A stretch of 64,000 nucleotides of DNA from Lysobacter sp. Root690 (GTDB lineage: Bacteria > Pseudomonadota > Gammaproteobacteria > Xanthomonadales > Xanthomonadaceae): the NCBI RefSeq assembly GCF_001427785.1, contig NZ_LMHM01000017.1:146662-210661 (forward strand), written 5' to 3'. Numbering within the stretch: position 1 is the stretch's first letter; every line of letters starts with the position of its first letter. This document shows positions 18,234 through 29,020 of this stretch, in pieces. The position numbers and the translations under genes were made by a program. The notes under the pieces were generated by a model. The model had not been told where the DNA came from. It did not search any database and saw only the letters and a list, made by a program, of their open reading frames with translations.

Positions 18234-19439
18234 TCAGAAGTCGTACTGAAACCGCCCCGTGACCGCACGCGTCCAATCCAGCGTCACATCCGCCAACCGA
18301 TCGCGATTGCGGCTGTCGATCCAGTCGAGCATGAAGCGAAGATTCGAGCGCAGATGCCAGTTCACGCCGACGCTGACCTGATCCATCGACACGTCGCTGA
18401 TCCATGCTCTGTTGAAGCCGGCCGCGCCGTTGAGATGCTGCTTGCCGCGAATCGTGTCGTAGCGCGCCGCCAGCTGCCACGCGCCGCTGCTGCGCGCAGG
18501 CTTGACCCGGGCGAAGCGGCCGGACTTGCTGTCGTAAGGCGTGGACTCGCCAGTAATGAACCAGCCGATCAGGCCGTACGCCGAGCGGATCTCGCCGCGT
18601 TGCGAGCCGTCGTCGAAATTCGCGCCGCTCACTTCCGATTGCAGATACCACGGCCCGCGGGTGAACCCGAACTCCAGCGAATACTTGTCGACATCGGTAT
18701 CGAGCCCGCGATTGAAATTCACCAAGGTCGCGCGGCTGTTGTCGGACAGATGCCCGGCCGGACGCGGTGTGATGCGCAGGCCGTTGGCGCCGTCGCGGCC
18801 GGGATGGTCGTAGTACTCGCGCGCCAGCGACAGACCCAGGTGCAGGGTATCGCCGTCGTCGTGGCGCGGCGCCCAGGTGCCGCGCGCGCCGAATGCGCGG
18901 CCCTTCACTTGCCACACGTCGATGCTCTCCAGGCTGTAGACGCTGCCGCCGACGGTGTAGTCCTCGCCCGCGGTAATCCACGCCGCGCCGAGCCGATACA
19001 AGGGCGCGACCGAACTGGCGAACATGCTGCGCTCCATGAACGCGCCGTAGTTCGAACTGATCCGGTCGTCCAGGGTGAAGTACTGCTTGAACTGGCCGAT
19101 CGTCAGCTTGCCGGCCTTGAAGTCACGGGTGACATACACGTCCTTGGCCTCGACGCTGTCGCCGCTGAAATCGTCCTGCAGCCCGGCGAAGTCGCCTTCG
19201 ATCTTGTAGCCCCAGCCGTAGAACTGGCCCGACACATCCAGCCATAGCCGTCGCACTTCGGTGTCGTCGGGATTGGCGAGGCCGCGGCCGTCGTTGTCGA
19301 ACTGGGCGAAGTCCCAGTGGATGCGGCCGCCGAGTTCGGCGGTGACCGGACGTTCGTCGCTTGCCTGCGCATGGACACCGCCTGACGCGGCGAGCAGGCA
19401 CAGCGCGACGCACGCACCGGCGTGGTGGACAACAGCCAT
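18234..19439 (-). CDS. OprO/OprP-family outer-membrane porin
   Basis: A 401-residue beta-barrel protein with a signal peptide (MAVVHHAGACVALCLLAASG, cleaved near VHAQA). A clear GGGAGAA ribosome-binding site supports this start over the upstream methionine. The mature protein has the alternating pattern of the phosphate-selective porin O/P family. Its first strand is VTAELGGRIHWDFAQFDND, followed by RRLWLDVSGQFYGWGYKIEGDF and KQYFTLDDRISSNYGAFMERS. It ends in the typical aromatic terminal strand TGRFQYDF, recognised by the BAM machinery. It probably lets an anionic substrate cross the outer membrane. Because it precedes a citrate-type symporter, the substrate may be a carboxylate. It is divergent from the response regulator gene. 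Confidence 0.88.
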   Translation of the reverse strand: MAVVHHAGACVALCLLAASGGVHAQASDERPVTAELGGRIHWDFAQFDNDGRGLANPDDTEVRRLWLDVSGQFYGWGYKIEGDFAGLQDDFSGDSVEAKDVYVTRDFKAGKLTIGQFKQYFTLDDRISSNYGAFMERSMFASSVAPLYRLGAAWITAGEDYTVGGSVYSLESIDVWQVKGRAFGARGTWAPRHDDGDTLHLGLSLAREYYDHPGRDGANGLRITPRPAGHLSDNSRATLVNFNRGLDTDVDKYSLEFGFTRGPWYLQSEVSGANFDDGSQRGEIRSAYGLIGWFITGESTPYDSKSGRFARVKPARSSGAWQLAARYDTIRGKQHLNGAAGFNRAWISDVSMDQVSVGVNWHLRSNLRFMLDWIDSRNRDRLADVTLDWTRAVTGRFQYDF

Positions 19440-19645
19440 CGATGGTTCTCCCGACCCTTCTTTTCCCGCGGTTTTGCGCGACATGCGCGCTCACTGCGCT
19501 TATAGTTGGGTCGGCCCGCACGGCCTGTCCCAACCCCTCCAGCGCAGGCTAGGCGGCGCAAGCTGTCAAAGACCTGTCATCGCCGATGCTGTTTTTACGG
19601 CCGCTGCCTGAACGCGGCTTCTGACCGAGCGACGGAGTCCATCTG

Positions 19646-20353
19646 GTGCGAATTCTGTTGGTGGAGGACAACGCCGATCTGGCCGACGCGATCGTCCGGC
19701 GCATGCGCCGCGACGGCCACGCGCTGGACTGGCAGTCCGACGGGCTCAAGGCCGCCAGCGTGTTGCGGTATCAAAGCTTCGACTTGATCGTGCTCGACAT
19801 CGGTCTGCCGCGCCTGAGCGGGCTGGGCCTGCTCGCCGGCCTGCGCGAACGCGGCGATGCCACTCCGGTGTTGATGCTGACCGCGCGCGACGGCATCGAG
19901 GACCGGGTGCAGGCGCTCGATGCCGGCGCCGACGATTACCTGGCCAAGCCGTTCGATTTCCGCGAATTCGAAGCGCGCTGCCGGGTGTTGCTGCGGCGCA
20001 ACCGCGGCCAGGCCAGCGCGATCGTGCAGATCGGCGGCTTCGCCTTCGACAGCGGCGCGCATCGGGTCAGTCTCGACGGCGAAGCGATCGAGGTGCCGAA
20101 CCGCGAATTTCGCCTGCTGGAAATCCTGATCGGCAAGCTCGGTCAGGTGGTCAGCAAGGACGAGATCGGCAACGGCCTGTTCGGTTTCGACGACGAGGCC
20201 GGGCCTAACGCGATCGAGTTGTACGTCGGCCGTCTGCGCAAGCGATTGGCCGCCGCGCCGTTGCGCATCGTCACCGTGCGCGGCGCCGGTTACATGTTCG
20301 AGGCATCCGATGCCGCGCCGGCCGATGCAGCGGTGGAGCCGGCCGATGGTTGA
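19646..20353 (+). CDS. OmpR-family response regulator, TctD-like
   Basis: A 235-residue response regulator beginning at a GTG codon (VRILLVEDNADLADAI). The receiver domain (residues 1-115) has the acidic pocket in VEDN, the phospho-acceptor Asp in LIVLDIGLPRLSG, the conserved threonine in LMLTARDG and the lysine in LAKPFDFREF. The C-terminal winged helix (about 125-222) shows NREFRLLEILI and the ELYVGRLRKRL and VRGAGYMF segments. It overlaps the downstream histidine kinase gene by 8 bp. TctD-type regulators activate tricarboxylate uptake genes. The divergent porin and transporter are the likely targets, by analogy rather than by an identified operator. Confidence 0.9.
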   Translation: MRILLVEDNADLADAIVRRMRRDGHALDWQSDGLKAASVLRYQSFDLIVLDIGLPRLSGLGLLAGLRERGDATPVLMLTARDGIEDRVQALDAGADDYLAKPFDFREFEARCRVLLRRNRGQASAIVQIGGFAFDSGAHRVSLDGEAIEVPNREFRLLEILIGKLGQVVSKDEIGNGLFGFDDEAGPNAIELYVGRLRKRLAAAPLRIVTVRGAGYMFEASDAAPADAAVEPADG

Positions 20354-21779
20354 GCCGGTGCGCCCGCATTCGATCCGCCGCACCCTGCTGGTGTATCTCG
20401 GTGTGTTGTCGTTGATCGGCGCGGTGCTGCTGTTCCTCGCTGCGCGCAGCTACGGCCGCGCCGCCGCCGACCGTTCCTACGACCATCTGCTGATCGCCTC
20501 GGCGTTGTCGATCGCCGACAGCGTGGCGCTGGTCGACGGGCAATGGCAGGTGGACCTGCCGTATGCCGCGCTGGATCTGCTCGCGATGGCGCCGGAGGAT
20601 CGCGTGTATTACCGGGTTTCCAGCAATCGCGGCGCCGGCCGCGACGGCGGCACCATCACCGGTTACGCCGATCTGCCCGCGCCGCCGTCGCCGCCGCTGG
20701 ACGGCAAGCCGAAGCTGTTCGATGCGATGTACCTGGGCGAACGCACGCGTTTCGTCGCTGTGTCGCGCTGGGTCGCCGGTCCGGCCAGTCAAGGCCAGGC
20801 GATCGTGCAGGTCGGGCAAACCCGGATCGCGCGAGAAGCCCTGGCCGACGATGTGGTGCTGCGCGCGCTGATCGCGATCGTGGCGCTATCGCTGGCCGCG
20901 CTGGCGCTGGTCTGGGTCGGCGTGCATCGCGCCTTGCGCCCGTTGCAGAAACTCGAACGCGATCTGTCGCTGCGCGAACCATCCGACCTCAAACCGCTGC
21001 CCGGCTCAGTGCCGCTGGAACTCGGCGAACTGGTCGGCGCCTTGAACCGCTTCATGGGTCGGCTGGCGGCCAGCAACGAAACCCTGCGCGCGTTCATGGG
21101 CGACGCCGCGCATCAGATGCGCACCCCGCTGGCCGCGTTGCGCGCGCAGGCGCAACTGGCGCTGGACGAAGACGATCCGGCCGAACAGCGCCGCAGTCTG
21201 GTGATGATCGAACGCAACGCCAATCACATGAGCCGGCTGTTGAACCAGTTGCTCAGCGACGCCAGCGCGATTCACCGCTCGCACCTGCAACAGTTCGAAA
21301 CCGTCGACCTGGCCGAACTGCTGCATCAGGCGCTGTACGAATCGATCCCGCAGTCCGGCCCGCGCCCGGATCTGAATCTGGCCGTGACCAGCGACCCGGT
21401 GCGGGTGCAGGGCGATGCGTTGCTGTTGCGCGAGGCGATCAAGAACCTGATCGACAACGCGCTCAAGCACGGTCAGCCGCGTCCGGGCCAACCCGGTGGA
21501 CCATTGCAAATCGCACTGACCGTGGCCGCGGGCGAGGGCAGTGCCGCTTCCAGCGCGGTGTTGACCGTGGCCGACCACGGCCCGGGCATTGCCGCGGCCG
21601 ACGCGGAAACCGTATTCGAACGTTTCGCGCGCGGCCGCGACGCCGCCTCGGGCGGCGCCGGTCTGGGCCTGGCGATCGTCAAGCGCATCGTCGACAGCCA
21701 CGGCGGCCGCATCGATCTGAGCAATCGGATCGGCGGCGGGCTGGTGGTGACGTTGCGGCTGCCGAGGAGCGCGCTGTGA
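20346..21779 (+). CDS. Sensor histidine kinase, TctE-like
   Basis: A 477-residue inner-membrane sensor kinase. The start MVEPVRPHSIRR overlaps the end of the regulator gene. The first membrane span is at about residues 12-34, a periplasmic domain follows to about 175, the second span is around 180-200, and then come HAMP-like sequence and the H-box DAAHQMRTPLAALRAQAQLA. The ATPase domain has the N box KNLIDNALKHG, G1 VADHGPGIAAAD, the F box and G2 GAGLGLAIVKRIV. It should phosphorylate the adjacent regulator. The periplasmic domain and the following solute-binding protein gene suggest sensing of a small carboxylate or similar ligand; the ligand is not determined. Confidence 0.9.
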   Translation: MVEPVRPHSIRRTLLVYLGVLSLIGAVLLFLAARSYGRAAADRSYDHLLIASALSIADSVALVDGQWQVDLPYAALDLLAMAPEDRVYYRVSSNRGAGRDGGTITGYADLPAPPSPPLDGKPKLFDAMYLGERTRFVAVSRWVAGPASQGQAIVQVGQTRIAREALADDVVLRALIAIVALSLAALALVWVGVHRALRPLQKLERDLSLREPSDLKPLPGSVPLELGELVGALNRFMGRLAASNETLRAFMGDAAHQMRTPLAALRAQAQLALDEDDPAEQRRSLVMIERNANHMSRLLNQLLSDASAIHRSHLQQFETVDLAELLHQALYESIPQSGPRPDLNLAVTSDPVRVQGDALLLREAIKNLIDNALKHGQPRPGQPGGPLQIALTVAAGEGSAASSAVLTVADHGPGIAAADAETVFERFARGRDAASGGAGLGLAIVKRIVDSHGGRIDLSNRIGGGLVVTLRLPRSAL

Positions 21780-21784
21780 GAAAT

Positions 21785-21900
21785 GAGAAAAACGAGTGCA
21801 GAAAAGTGAGAAACGAGAAAAAGCGCTCGACCTCGCGTTACAACGCCGTGCGCCGCTTCTGCCTTTACTCATTCCTCACTCTTCTGCACTCGTTTTTCTC
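21785..21900. repeat. 25-bp inverted repeat spanning the start region of the binding-protein gene
   Basis: The left arm 21785-21809 (gagaaaaacgagtgcagaaa plus agtga) and the right arm 21876-21900 match over 25 bases with one mismatch. The right arm is read as part of the signal peptide of the following gene. Related GAGTGAGAAGTGAG repeats lie at 16575-16648 and 28637-28677. Confidence 0.85.
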
Positions 21901-22942
21901 CACCGCCTACGCCGCCCCAGGCGACGTACGCACCTTCAAAGCCCCCCAAGCCGCCACCGCCCACCTCCGCATCCACGGCTCCACCGACATCGAGAACTTC
22001 GCCGCGGTCATCGCCGACTACCAGCGGCTGCATCCCAACACCCAGGTCGAGTATTCCGATCTGGTCGCGCAGGACATCTACACCCGCCACCTGCGCGCTC
22101 GCGCGGGCGATCGCGCCGACCTGCTGATCAGCAGCGGCATGGACCTGCAGACCAAGCTGGCCAACGACGGCCATGCGCTGGCCCATCGTTCGCCGGCCAC
22201 CGCCGCGCTGCCGGCGTGGTCGCAGTGGCGGCACGAAGCCTTCGGCATCAGCTACGAGCCGGTGGTGATCGTCTACAACAAGCGTCTGTTGCGGCCCGAG
22301 CAGGTGCCGCGCACGCGCCGGCAACTGCTGGCCCTGTTGCGCGACCCGGCGGCGAAGCTGGCCGGTCGGGTCGGCACCTACGACGTGGCCCGCAGCAGCG
22401 TGGGCTATCTGCTGGCGACTCAGGACCATCAGCTCGGCAGCATGGCCGGCGCGCTGCAGGCCGCGCTCGGCGACAACCGGGTCCAGCTGGAGGAACGCAC
22501 CGGCCCCTTGCTCGACCGGGTCGCGCGCGGCGACCTAGCCCTGGCCTACAACGTGCTGGGGTCCTACGCCCAGGCCCGGGTCGATGCCGGCGCGCCGCTC
22601 GGGATCGTGCTGCCCGAGGACTACACCCTGGTCCTGCTGCGCACCGCGCTGATCCCGCGCACCGCGCCCAACGCGGCCGAGGCCGGGCAGTTTCTCGACT
22701 ATCTGTTGTCGCCGCGCGGTCAGGCGATGCTGGCCCGACAGGTCGGCCTGCAGCCGATCCGCGCCGCCGACGGCGCGCCGCTGTCGCCGCATGCGCGCGA
22801 CGGCGCGCGGGTGCGCGCGCTGCGGCCGATCGCGCTCGGGCCAGGCTTGCTGGTGTACCTGGACGCGCTCAAGCGGCGCCAGTTTCTGGAGGCGTGGCGC
22901 AGCACCGTGCAGCCCGGGAAGTCGGCGGCCGATGCGCCCTGA
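21848..22942 (+). CDS. Periplasmic ABC-type solute-binding protein
   Basis: About 364 residues with the plan of a type II periplasmic binding protein: LRIHGSTDIENFAAVIADYQ, then VEYSDLVAQDIYTRH, LLISSGMDLQTKLAND, FGISYEPVVIVYNKRLL, RVGTYDVARSSVGYL and GDLALAYNVLGSYAQARV. It resembles iron(III)/2-aminoethylphosphonate-type binding proteins. No ATG is available. GTG at 21848 gives a good signal peptide (VRRFCLYSFLTLLHSFF, cleaved after TAYA), while GTG at 21776 would overlap the kinase stop. Most of the hydrophobic core comes from one arm of a repeat. No permease or ATPase genes are adjacent, so it may act as a co-sensor for the preceding two-component system, as PgtC does in phosphoglycerate signalling; this is inferred. 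Confidence 0.78.
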   Translation: MRRFCLYSFLTLLHSFFSTAYAAPGDVRTFKAPQAATAHLRIHGSTDIENFAAVIADYQRLHPNTQVEYSDLVAQDIYTRHLRARAGDRADLLISSGMDLQTKLANDGHALAHRSPATAALPAWSQWRHEAFGISYEPVVIVYNKRLLRPEQVPRTRRQLLALLRDPAAKLAGRVGTYDVARSSVGYLLATQDHQLGSMAGALQAALGDNRVQLEERTGPLLDRVARGDLALAYNVLGSYAQARVDAGAPLGIVLPEDYTLVLLRTALIPRTAPNAAEAGQFLDYLLSPRGQAMLARQVGLQPIRAADGAPLSPHARDGARVRALRPIALGPGLLVYLDALKRRQFLEAWRSTVQPGKSAADAP

Positions 22943-23190
22943 GCCCCATACGCAGGCGTCGGTTTCCGCAGCGCCGGTCACGGTTTCGCCCCCGTCGCCG
23001 CGCGCGCGGCCGGCCCTTGCACGCCCCGCGACAGCTTCGCCGCCGGGTTGGGCAAAGTGCCGGCGCGGGCCGGTGGTACAACTCCAAAGTACTAATGAAC
23101 AAGCCGCCGCGGTCGCGCGAATCCGCCTTGGCGATCCATTAGACTGCAAGTCCAATCACCTCGCGCCCTTGCCACGGCAGCCATCCTCTG

Positions 23191-25503
<2,313 letters not shown>

Positions 25504-25514
25504 CCGCGGCGCCC

Positions 25515-26576
25515 ATGAACGATATGGGCGCCCTCGCCATCCCCGCAGCGGCCGATTTTTCGGCCGCTGCTTCGTTGTCGCCGCCGTTGCCGTCGCAGCC
25601 GCCGGCACCGACACCGCAGGTCAGCATCCTGCTGCTGTGCTATCGCGACGCGGCCTACATCCGCGCCGCGATCGACAGCGCGTTCGCGCAGACCGTGGCC
25701 TGCGAGATCATCATCTCCAACGACTGCTCCGACGACGGCACCTTCGAGCTGGCGGTCGAACAGGTCGCGGCCTACCGCGGCCCGCACCGGGTCAGCGTGC
25801 GCCGCAGCGCGAGCAACCTCGGCGTCACCGCGCATTTCAACGAAGTCATGGCGCTGGCCAGCGGCGACATCATCGTGATGATGGCCGGCGACGACATCGC
25901 CTATCCGCAACGCGTGGCGACCATCGTCGACGCGTTCGAGCATGCGCCGCAGGCGATGGTGCTGGGCAGCGACTTCGACGGCATCGACACCGACGGCAGC
26001 CCGATCCGGATCAGCTTCCGGCAACGCCCGGAGCAGTACGAATTCGAGTACTACGTGCGCATCGGCCGCCTGATCGGCCTGCTCGGCGCGACCCTGGCGT
26101 TCCGTCGCTGCGTCTACGACCGTTTCGGGCCGTTGCTCGGGCCGATCGAGGACAACGCGCTGAGCCTGCGCGGCGCCTTGCTCGGCCAGTCGCTGTGCCT
26201 GCGGCAACCGCTGATCCAATACCGGCGCCATTCCGGCAGCGTCAGCGGCACCGTGTTTGCGCGCGACGAACCGCGCGAGGTAGCGATGCGCCGCCGTTAC
26301 GAGCGCACCGTGCAGTTCTATCGCGGCACCGCCGACGACCTGGACGCCTGCTTGCGCCAGATCCCCGACCTGCCGGCGAAAAAACGCCGTCTGGCCGAAC
26401 AGGTGCTGGCGATGTACCGGATCGAAGCGCAGGCGCGCGAAGCCATCCTGCTGCAACCGCGCTGGCGCTGGATCGGCCCGGTGATGCGCGGCCTGGCCCA
26501 ACGCGGCCTGCGTCGCAAGAGCGCCGAGCGCGCCCTCAAGCTGCTGATACCGCGCGCCTGGTTTGGCCTGCGCTGA
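25515..26576 (+). CDS. Glycosyltransferase family 2 protein
   Basis: A 353-residue cytoplasmic or peripheral glycosyltransferase with a GT-A fold. After a proline- and alanine-rich N-terminus, the nucleotide-sugar domain begins QVSILLLCYRDAAYIRAAID. Motifs IIISNDCSDDGTFEL (first aspartates) and IIVMMAGDDIAYPQR (the DxD-like motif) follow, and the acceptor region contains QYRRHSGSVSG. The C-terminal 100 residues are charged and helical. Donor and acceptor are unknown. It starts 11 bp after maeB, yet a strong hairpin covers the first 20 codons, so the real start may be a TTG at 25577 or similar. No other polysaccharide genes are adjacent. Confidence 0.85.
   Translation: MNDMGALAIPAAADFSAAASLSPPLPSQPPAPTPQVSILLLCYRDAAYIRAAIDSAFAQTVACEIIISNDCSDDGTFELAVEQVAAYRGPHRVSVRRSASNLGVTAHFNEVMALASGDIIVMMAGDDIAYPQRVATIVDAFEHAPQAMVLGSDFDGIDTDGSPIRISFRQRPEQYEFEYYVRIGRLIGLLGATLAFRRCVYDRFGPLLGPIEDNALSLRGALLGQSLCLRQPLIQYRRHSGSVSGTVFARDEPREVAMRRRYERTVQFYRGTADDLDACLRQIPDLPAKKRRLAEQVLAMYRIEAQAREAILLQPRWRWIGPVMRGLAQRGLRRKSAERALKLLIPRAWFGLR
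25545..25570 (+). terminator. Strong hairpin after maeB, inside the predicted glycosyltransferase start
   Basis: An 11-bp perfect stem (gcagcggccga) encloses a tttt loop. The stem is followed by ttcgttgtcg, a weak T-rich tail. It could terminate maeB transcription, attenuate the glycosyltransferase, or be coincidental coding sequence rich in alanine codons. Confidence 0.45.
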
Positions 26577-26599
26577 TCCGCCTAGCTCCCGCTAGCCCC

Positions 26600-26630
26600 C
26601 TGTAGGAGCGGCGCAAGCCGCGACCGCGAA
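26600..26630. repeat. Single forward REP copy
   Basis: The sequence ctgtaggagcggcgcaagcc and following bases is a good match to the family consensus. The rest of the 26577-26877 gap carries a degenerate relative of the 9624-9727 repeat (ctcagccccgacgc near 26738) and no gene that I can support. Confidence 0.75.
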
Positions 26631-26877
26631 CCCGCACCTACGACGCCGGCGCGAAGCCGCAATCGAATCAACAAGCACATCGCACGCGCGACCTCACGCC
26701 GATGCGAAGTCGCTCCGTAACCGCGAGGCTTTTGCGAGTCTCAGCCCCGACGCTGTCCGCCCAGGCACGACCACGCTCGCAAGCAATCGAACCGAAGCGC
26801 ATCGCGGCTGATATCCCGCCCAGAAAAACTTCGCCGCCGCATCGCGCGCAAACTCCCAACCCGCCATCCGAGTGAAC

Positions 26878-27510
26878 TCACCTCACCGTATCCATCTGCA
26901 AATCCAGATACGGCCGCTCGAAAAACTCCCGCCCCAAGGCTTCGGCCGCCGCCACCGACCCCTGCGGATCGCGTATCACCTCGCCGCGCCCGTTGCCCCA
27001 GCCATGCACCGTGCCGATGAACCGCGAATGGGTATAGCGGGCGTACTCCTGCAATTGATGCACGATCCCGAGCGCGATCGCCGGATAGATCTCCTCCGAT
27101 GAGGTCAGCAAGGCCACGCGCTTGCGCTTGATCCGCTCGCGCACCTGCGGCGAACCCGCATGGCTTTTGGCGAAGTAACAGAACATCCGGTCGAAGAAGA
27201 CCTTCGCCTGCCCCGACATCCCGTACCAATACACCGGCGTACACAGCGCGACGCCGTCGGCGGGCAGGAACCGATCGAGAAACAACCCGCCGAACCCGTC
27301 CTCGATCCGGCAGCGTCCGTGTTCGTCGCGGCATTCGCGGCAGTCGCGCACCAGGCCATCGAGGTGATCGTCGATGAAACACAGCGACACCTCGCTGCCC
27401 GCGACCTGCGCACCGCGCATCACCGCCGCGCCGAGCGTGGCGCTGTTGCCGTCGCGGCGCGGGCTGGCGACGAGGACGAGCAATCGTTGTGGCGGAGCGG
27501 AAACAGTCAT
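26878..27510 (-). CDS. NADPH-dependent FMN reductase / flavodoxin-like protein
   Basis: A 210-residue flavodoxin-fold protein. The N-terminal phosphate-binding loop reads LLVLVASPRRDGNSATLG, the pattern of NADPH-dependent FMN reductases of the WrbA/iron-sulfur flavoprotein group. The segment ALCTPVYWYGMSGQAKVFFDR is the flavin isoalloxazine-binding region. Three cysteines are clustered in RDCRECRDEHGRCRIEDG, in the position seen in members with a CxxC-type site, so a metal or disulfide is possible. The start MTVSAPPQRL is preferred to one four codons earlier. It is divergent from a LysR regulator gene, with 237 bp between them, which makes it the likely target of that regulator. Confidence 0.85.
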   Translation of the reverse strand: MTVSAPPQRLLVLVASPRRDGNSATLGAAVMRGAQVAGSEVSLCFIDDHLDGLVRDCRECRDEHGRCRIEDGFGGLFLDRFLPADGVALCTPVYWYGMSGQAKVFFDRMFCYFAKSHAGSPQVRERIKRKRVALLTSSEEIYPAIALGIVHQLQEYARYTHSRFIGTVHGWGNGRGEVIRDPQGSVAAAEALGREFFERPYLDLQMDTVR

Positions 27511-27747
27511 CGGGCGAAACACCGTGTGAGGTCGAGCCCTGAATCTATTTCCCGCAACACACCGTCACAAATGACGATAGTCGCACCAACATGAATCAAG
27601 TTCATCCTCACCCCCAACTGCAGGAGCGGCGTCCTACTGGATTTCCTTCGGTCACAAGCTGCGACCGCGCCCCCACAAATCCCGGCGAAATCCCCTTCTG
27701 CCTGCGACACCCGCTCACCACAGCTCCACCTCACCAACCCCGAGCCC
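27511..27747. promoter_or_regulatory. Divergent intergenic region between FMN reductase and LysR genes
   Basis: The divergent layout is the classical one for a LysR regulator and its target, so operator sites are expected here. I could not identify a T-N11-A box with confidence. A disrupted REP copy lies at about 27622-27670: gcaggagcggcg is separated from gctgcgaccgcg by an unrelated segment. Confidence 0.4.
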
Positions 27748-28644
27748 ATGTTCGCCAACCTCCCCCTGACCGCCCTGCGCAGCTTCGAATCCGCCGCCCG
27801 CCACCTCAGCTTCAAGGCCGCGGCCGAAGAACTGCACGTCACCCCGACCGCGATCTCGCACCAGATCAAGCAGCTCGAGCACACGCTGGGTCTGGCCATG
27901 TTCGATCGTCTGCCGCGCGGCGTCGCCCTGACCGGCGACGGCCGCCGCCTGTTCCGCGACTTGCACGGCGCCCTGCTGGAAATCGCGCAATCGCTGGCCG
28001 CGCTGCAACCGCAACGCAGCACCGGCCGACTGACCGTCACCACCACCGCGTCGTTCGCCGCGCTGTGGCTGATCCCGCGCATCGGCGGCTTCTACCAACA
28101 GCACCCGGATATCGCCGTGCGCATCGACACCGGCGCGCAAGTCGTCGATCTGCAACAAGACGCCAGCGTCGATCTGGCGATCCGCTACGGCGGCGCGGTC
28201 CCGGCCGGATTGCATCGCCATGGCGGCCTGCGCGAATACTTCGGCGTGTATGGCGCGCCCGGTCATATCGAGAGCGAAACTTCGAAGCCCTCGCCGACGT
28301 TGATCTCGGTGGAGTGGGGCGAATCGCGCCTGTACGAATGCACCTGGCAGAGCTGGTGCGACCGTGCCGGCGTGGATTGGATGAAACCCGGCGGGGTGAT
28401 GCGCGCTTACGACGAAGAGCATTACGCCTTGCATGCCGCGAGCGCGGGGCAGGGGCTGGTGCTGGCGAGTTCGGTGGTGACCGCGGGCAGTGTCGAGCGC
28501 GGGCTGTTGGCGATGCATCGCCCCGACATCACCGTGCCGGGCGAGACGTATCACGTGCTATGCGTGCCGGGTCGGGAGCGGCATCCGCCGGTGACGGCGT
28601 TCTTGCGGTGGTTGGATGGGCTGATGGGTTGGGGCGAGGAGTGA
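27748..28644 (+). CDS. LysR-family transcriptional regulator, GcvA-like
   Basis: A 298-residue LysR regulator. The N-terminal winged helix (residues 4-64) has LTALRSFESAARHLSFKAAA and HVTPTAISHQIKQLEHTLG, which place it close to the GcvA/AmpR-like branch. The effector-binding domain runs from about residue 92 to the end, with TGRLTVTTTASFAALWLIPR and the DLAIRYGG segment typical of that branch. The effector is unknown. It is divergent from an FMN reductase gene that it may control. The stop codon lies within a GAGTGAGAAGTGAG repeat, so the last residues (WGEE) are repeat-derived. Confidence 0.9.
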   Translation: MFANLPLTALRSFESAARHLSFKAAAEELHVTPTAISHQIKQLEHTLGLAMFDRLPRGVALTGDGRRLFRDLHGALLEIAQSLAALQPQRSTGRLTVTTTASFAALWLIPRIGGFYQQHPDIAVRIDTGAQVVDLQQDASVDLAIRYGGAVPAGLHRHGGLREYFGVYGAPGHIESETSKPSPTLISVEWGESRLYECTWQSWCDRAGVDWMKPGGVMRAYDEEHYALHAASAGQGLVLASSVVTAGSVERGLLAMHRPDITVPGETYHVLCVPGRERHPPVTAFLRWLDGLMGWGEE

Positions 28645-29020
28645 GAAGTGAGAAGTGAGGGGTGAGGGGTGAGGAGATTGGGCGTGTTGGGCGGTGCTTG
28701 TGGTGCTAGTGGCGTTGCTTGCGGTGATGACGAGGCGTTCTGGCGGTTGCTCGCTAAAGTCACTGGATTCCCGCCTTCGCGGGAATGACGAGCAAAAGCG
28801 AAGCGAAGTCGCAGGCGAGGACGCACCCTCCTACCGTCATTCCCGCGAAGGCGGGAATCCAGCGACTTCAGCCCGTCTCCACCAGCAAAGCTCCGCATAA
28901 AAAGCCACAACACAATCAGCCGCGACATAACCAACCACGGCATGACAAGTCACGACATAACAAACCACAACGCAACCGGCCCCAAGCCCTATCCAACCTC
29001 ACCCCTATCCAACCTCACAG
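28645..29020. repeat. Repeat-rich intergenic region
   Basis: It begins with gagtgagaagtgagaagtga and ggggtgaggggtgag (to 28677). Two inverted copies of the cgtcattcccgcgaa palindrome follow at 28763-28790 and 28835-28870. Then comes a C/A-rich stretch of imperfect short tandems (cgacataaccaaccac at 28921-28980 and tatccaacctcac at 28990-29035). I see no gene. It separates a plus-strand and a minus-strand regulator gene. Confidence 0.7.
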
